Below are positions 5,899 to 8,181 of a DNA stretch of 8,181 nucleotides, in pieces. The position numbers and the translations under genes are program-made. Origin of the DNA: an uncultured Bacillota bacterium (GTDB lineage Bacteria > Bacillota > Clostridia > Christensenellales > UBA1242); contig URAC01000040.1 in NCBI GenBank assembly GCA_900545735.1, positions 1 through 8,181 on the forward strand, in the 5' to 3' direction. The notes under the pieces are model-generated. The model had not been told where the DNA came from. It saw only the letters and a list, made by a program, of their open reading frames with translations, and did no database searches. Position 1 is the first letter of the stretch, and each line of letters starts with the position of its first letter.

Positions 5899-6728
5899 CT
5901 GCTTTTCTTTTTCTTTTTTGATGCATTTTCAGCAGCATTTTGATAAGCGCGTGCAGTAATTTTTGTTGGCCTAAACAGCAAATATATTATCAATATGCAA
6001 GGCACGCAAACAGCAACTATAATTAAAATTTGAGTAACCGATGGAAGAGAAGAAATCGAAGTGTCCGTTTCAACTTGGCCGCCTGTTTCTTTTGTTTCAA
6101 ATGTTGGCTCAGAAACATATTCTAAAACTTCTGTGTTTGTTGATATTGTTGTGAGCAAATCGCAAAAAACAGAGTATACATATCCTTTTTGTTCTTGTCC
6201 GTTTTTTGTGTATTTGCAATAATACCATTCATTGCCCTTATAACTTATCGCTTCTTCGCCATCTATTTTCCCATAATATTGTAAGTTTGTTTCAAGATAA
6301 TTGATATTTGTTATTACATTTAGTCCATCGGATTGGGAAGGTGAAGAGCGAAGTTCCAAGCCATTTGGGGCAAAGACTCTAAAGCTTGCTTTGCTTACAA
6401 ACGGATTTTGTGGAATGCCAGAAACGCATTGAACTTCGCTGATTTTTACATAGCCATAAGTATCTAAATATCTAGCACTAAAGAATTTTTCATTTTCATA
6501 ATCTAAAAGTTCAACGAAATAGCTTTCTGGGACTGTAAAATGGACATTGCTATAATCTTCTACTTCAGTAGGAGTTTTATAAAGTTTTACATTTGAACCT
6601 TTGACTCTAGCATATTGTGGGCTGCCTGCCGTGTAGTTATCTGCTTGAACTTTTGAGTCTAATTTAAGAGGCAAAATTACAAAACATAGAAAAATGATTA
6701 AACATATAAACAATATTTTCTTTTTCAT
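5868..6728 (-). CDS. Exported protein with two SH3-like domains and C-terminal TM anchor
   Basis: This encodes 286 aa. Residues 1-29 form a signal peptide (MKKK, hydrophobic core, cleavage likely after VQA before Asp30). Two SH3-like beta-barrel regions follow. The first is at about 37-100 (ARVKGSNVKLYKTP ... YGYVKISEV). The second is at about 114-190 (FRVFAPNGLELRSSPSQ ... EWYYCKYTKNGQEQKGYVY). A Thr/Glu-rich stalk (about 191-228), a TM helix (about 232-252) and a cytoplasmic tail with a KKKKKSRK cluster and YYEYEE end complete it. Such SH3b domains commonly bind cell-wall peptides, so a wall-facing membrane protein is likely; the exact role is unknown. No Shine-Dalgarno site precedes ATG 6728. 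It is transcribed against its neighbours: its stop codon directly abuts the HTH gene's stop, and it is divergent from the terminase gene. Confidence 0.85.
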   Translation of the reverse strand: MKKKILFICLIIFLCFVILPLKLDSKVQADNYTAGSPQYARVKGSNVKLYKTPTEVEDYSNVHFTVPESYFVELLDYENEKFFSARYLDTYGYVKISEVQCVSGIPQNPFVSKASFRVFAPNGLELRSSPSQSDGLNVITNINYLETNLQYYGKIDGEEAISYKGNEWYYCKYTKNGQEQKGYVYSVFCDLLTTISTNTEVLEYVSEPTFETKETGGQVETDTSISSLPSVTQILIIVAVCVPCILIIYLLFRPTKITARAYQNAAENASKKKKKSRKQDYYEYEE

Positions 6729-6734
6729 AAGAAA

Positions 6735-6778
6735 ATTATAGGCAAATTTTTATATAAAGCGAATAAGAAAAATGTCAA
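6735..6778 (-). promoter_or_regulatory. Promoter elements of the SH3-like protein gene
   Basis: Reading the minus strand, TTGACA (6778-6773) with an 18-bp spacer leads to TATAAA (6754-6749). That predicts a start near 6742 and a leader of about 14 nt. A second, perfect TATAAT (6740-6735) lies only six bases before the ATG but has a poor -35. Either choice gives a very short or absent leader with no ribosome site. The same 73-bp gap (6729-6801) must hold any local promoter of the divergent terminase gene, for which I see no convincing -35/-10 pair. Confidence 0.6.
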
Positions 6779-6801
6779 ATTAAATTGAATATGGAGAAAG
6801 T

Positions 6802-8135
6802 ATGACAAAACAGCAAATTTTATCTAAATTGAATGAAATTGAAGTTGAGTTTGAATATAGGAACAGACATTCCAATTTGAAAAGATATAATAAAGGCAAG
6901 AAAATTCATAAAAAGCAACTTGAATTTCATAAATGTAGCAAGCGAAATAGGTGGGTATTTGGCGGAAATCGAAGTGGCAAGACAGAATGTGGCGCCGTTG
7001 AAAGTGTATGGCTTGCCAGGGGAAATCACCCTTTCAAAAAAAATAAGCCTAATGTTAGCGGTTGGGTAGTTTCTTTATCTAAACAGGTTCAAAGAGATGT
7101 TGCGCAGAATAAAATTCTGCATTATTTAGACCCAGATTGGATAGTTGATATTGTTATGGACTCTGGAAGCAAGGATTTTGCAGAAAATGGAATTATTGAT
7201 TATATCCTAATTGAAAATGAATTTGGTGGAACAAGTAAGATTGGTTTTAAAAGTTGCGACCAAGGTCGCGAGAAGTTTCAAGGCACAAGTTTAGATTTTG
7301 TTTGGTTTGACGAAGAGCCGCCTTATGAAATTTATTCAGAATGCAAAATGCGTGTTTTAGACAAAAAAGGAGAACTTTTTGGGACTATGACTCCTCTTAA
7401 AGGTTTAACTTGGGTATATGACGAAATATATTTAAACGAGAGTGGCAATGATGAAGTTTGGTATTGCCAAATGGAGTGGAAGGATAATCCATATTTAGAC
7501 AAAAATGAAATTGACAATTTGATGTCTACTTTGAGCAGCGAAGAGTTGGAAGCGAGATGCTATGGCAAATTTTTAACTCACGGCGGACTTGTGTATAACG
7601 AATTCGACCCAAACATTCACATTATTGAGCCTTTTGAAGTTCCTTTTGAATGGCAAGATAAAATTTCTATTGACCCAGGATTAAACAATCCGCTTTCCGC
7701 GCATTGGTATGCTGTGGATTTTGACAACAATGTTTATGTTATAGCCGAACATTATGAAGCAAAAAAAGATATAATTTATCACGCTGATAAAATCAAAAGT
7801 ATATGTCAAAGATTAAATTGGCATTATGGGTTAAACGGAAAAATTGAGGCATTGATTGACTCAGCAGCAAATCAAAAAACTTTGGCAAGCGAAAAGTCTG
7901 TTTCTGAATTGTTTTATGAAAATGGCATTGCTGTTAATCCAAAAGTAAATAAAGATTTATTTACTGGAATTAACAGGGTTAAATCATATTTAAAAAATGC
8001 AAATGGTCAAAGCAAACTGTTTATATTTAAAACCTGCGAAAATTTAATTAGGGAGATAAAAGGATATAGTTGGGGAAGCGGCGATGTTCCAACAAAAAAA
8101 GACGACCACGCGCTTGATGAATTAAGATATTACAT
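6802..8135 (+). CDS. terL: Phage terminase large subunit (TerL), 3'-truncated by the end of the molecule
   Basis: TerL is the packaging motor and nuclease that cuts concatemeric phage DNA and drives it into the prohead. GGAG (6793-6796) precedes ATG 6802. There are 444 native codons. The ATPase domain shows Walker A GGNRSGKTE (residues 54-62, Lys60), Walker B LDFVWFDEE (164-172, Asp170 and catalytic Glu171) and coupling motif GTMTPLKG (194-201). The RNase H-like nuclease domain shows SIDPG (Asp291), ALIDSAA (Asp353) and the C-terminal KKDDHALDELRYY (Asp434/435 and Asp439), so every catalytic cluster is intact. A full protein would end perhaps a few dozen residues later. The apparent reading frame runs on to 8172, but codon 445 is half adapter and the tail CLLYTSPSPRD is pure adapter translation. 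No small terminase is adjacent; the divergent SH3-like gene lies upstream. Confidence 0.95.
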
Positions 8136-8181
8136 CTGTCTCTTATACACATCTCCGAGCCCACGAGACTAGGCATGATCT
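8136..8181 (-). other. Sequencing adapter (Nextera i7 side), not biological
   Basis: CTGTCTCTTATACACATCT begins at 8136 and is the reverse complement of the 19-nt mosaic end. It is followed by the read-2 adapter complement, the index TAGGCATG (8170-8177) and ATCT. This is the mirror image of bases 1-47 with the same i7 index, so the molecule was tagged by the same adapter type at both ends. Confidence 0.98.

Noticed and set aside
6729..6801. Local plus-strand promoter for the terminase gene
   Set aside because: Only AT-rich -10-like hexamers are present with no -35 partner at a suitable distance; not supported.
1..8181. Long terminal inverted repeats suggesting a transposon or linear phage genome
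   Set aside because: The repeats are exactly Nextera adapter with index and mosaic end, hence artefact.

Overview
This is an AT-rich bacterial fragment of about 8.1 kb. It carries untrimmed Illumina Nextera i7 adapter at both ends (1-47 and 8136-8181), so the biological sequence is 48-8135. Strong Shine-Dalgarno sites (AGGAGG, GGAGG), sigma-A-type promoters, intrinsic terminators with U-tracts and a host-type DnaB suggest a low-GC Firmicutes (Clostridia-like) organism, probably an uncultured or metagenomic one. The lineage is inferred from style and not from a marker gene. Stops used are TAA and TAG, and no recoded TGA is needed.

Layout. (1) 93-2318 (+): a 741-aa membrane protein with three predicted TM segments, a long coiled coil, a Tyr/Asp/Gly repeat patch and six evenly spaced C-terminal AT-hooks, closed by a terminator at 2320-2347. 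(2) 2450-3289 (+): a lipoprotein with a second, C-terminal membrane anchor. (3) 3348-3614 and 3631-5127 (+): a small two-TM protein followed by dnaB, transcribed from a consensus extended -10 promoter and ended by a strong terminator at 5149-5187. (4) 5319-5867 (+): an HTH protein resembling sigma region 4, with TTTTGTAAAA-type repeats upstream. (5) 5868-6728 (-): a secreted or anchored protein with two SH3-like domains, whose stop codon directly abuts that of the HTH gene. (6) 6802-8135 (+): a phage terminase large subunit, complete through its nuclease motifs but cut by the end of the molecule.

How they fit together. Genes 1-4 look chromosomal (envelope and replication). The HTH gene and the terminase are the kind of pair seen at the start of a prophage packaging module (late regulator then TerL), so the window may span a host/prophage junction between about 5130 and 6800. 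No integrase or att site is visible.

The most interesting items are the membrane-anchored multi-AT-hook protein, a candidate tether between membrane and nucleoid, and a set of three envelope genes that lack Shine-Dalgarno sites and have promoter elements almost touching their start codons, consistent with leaderless mRNAs. The longest gap without a gene is 191 bp (5128-5318), which holds a terminator, repeats and a promoter.
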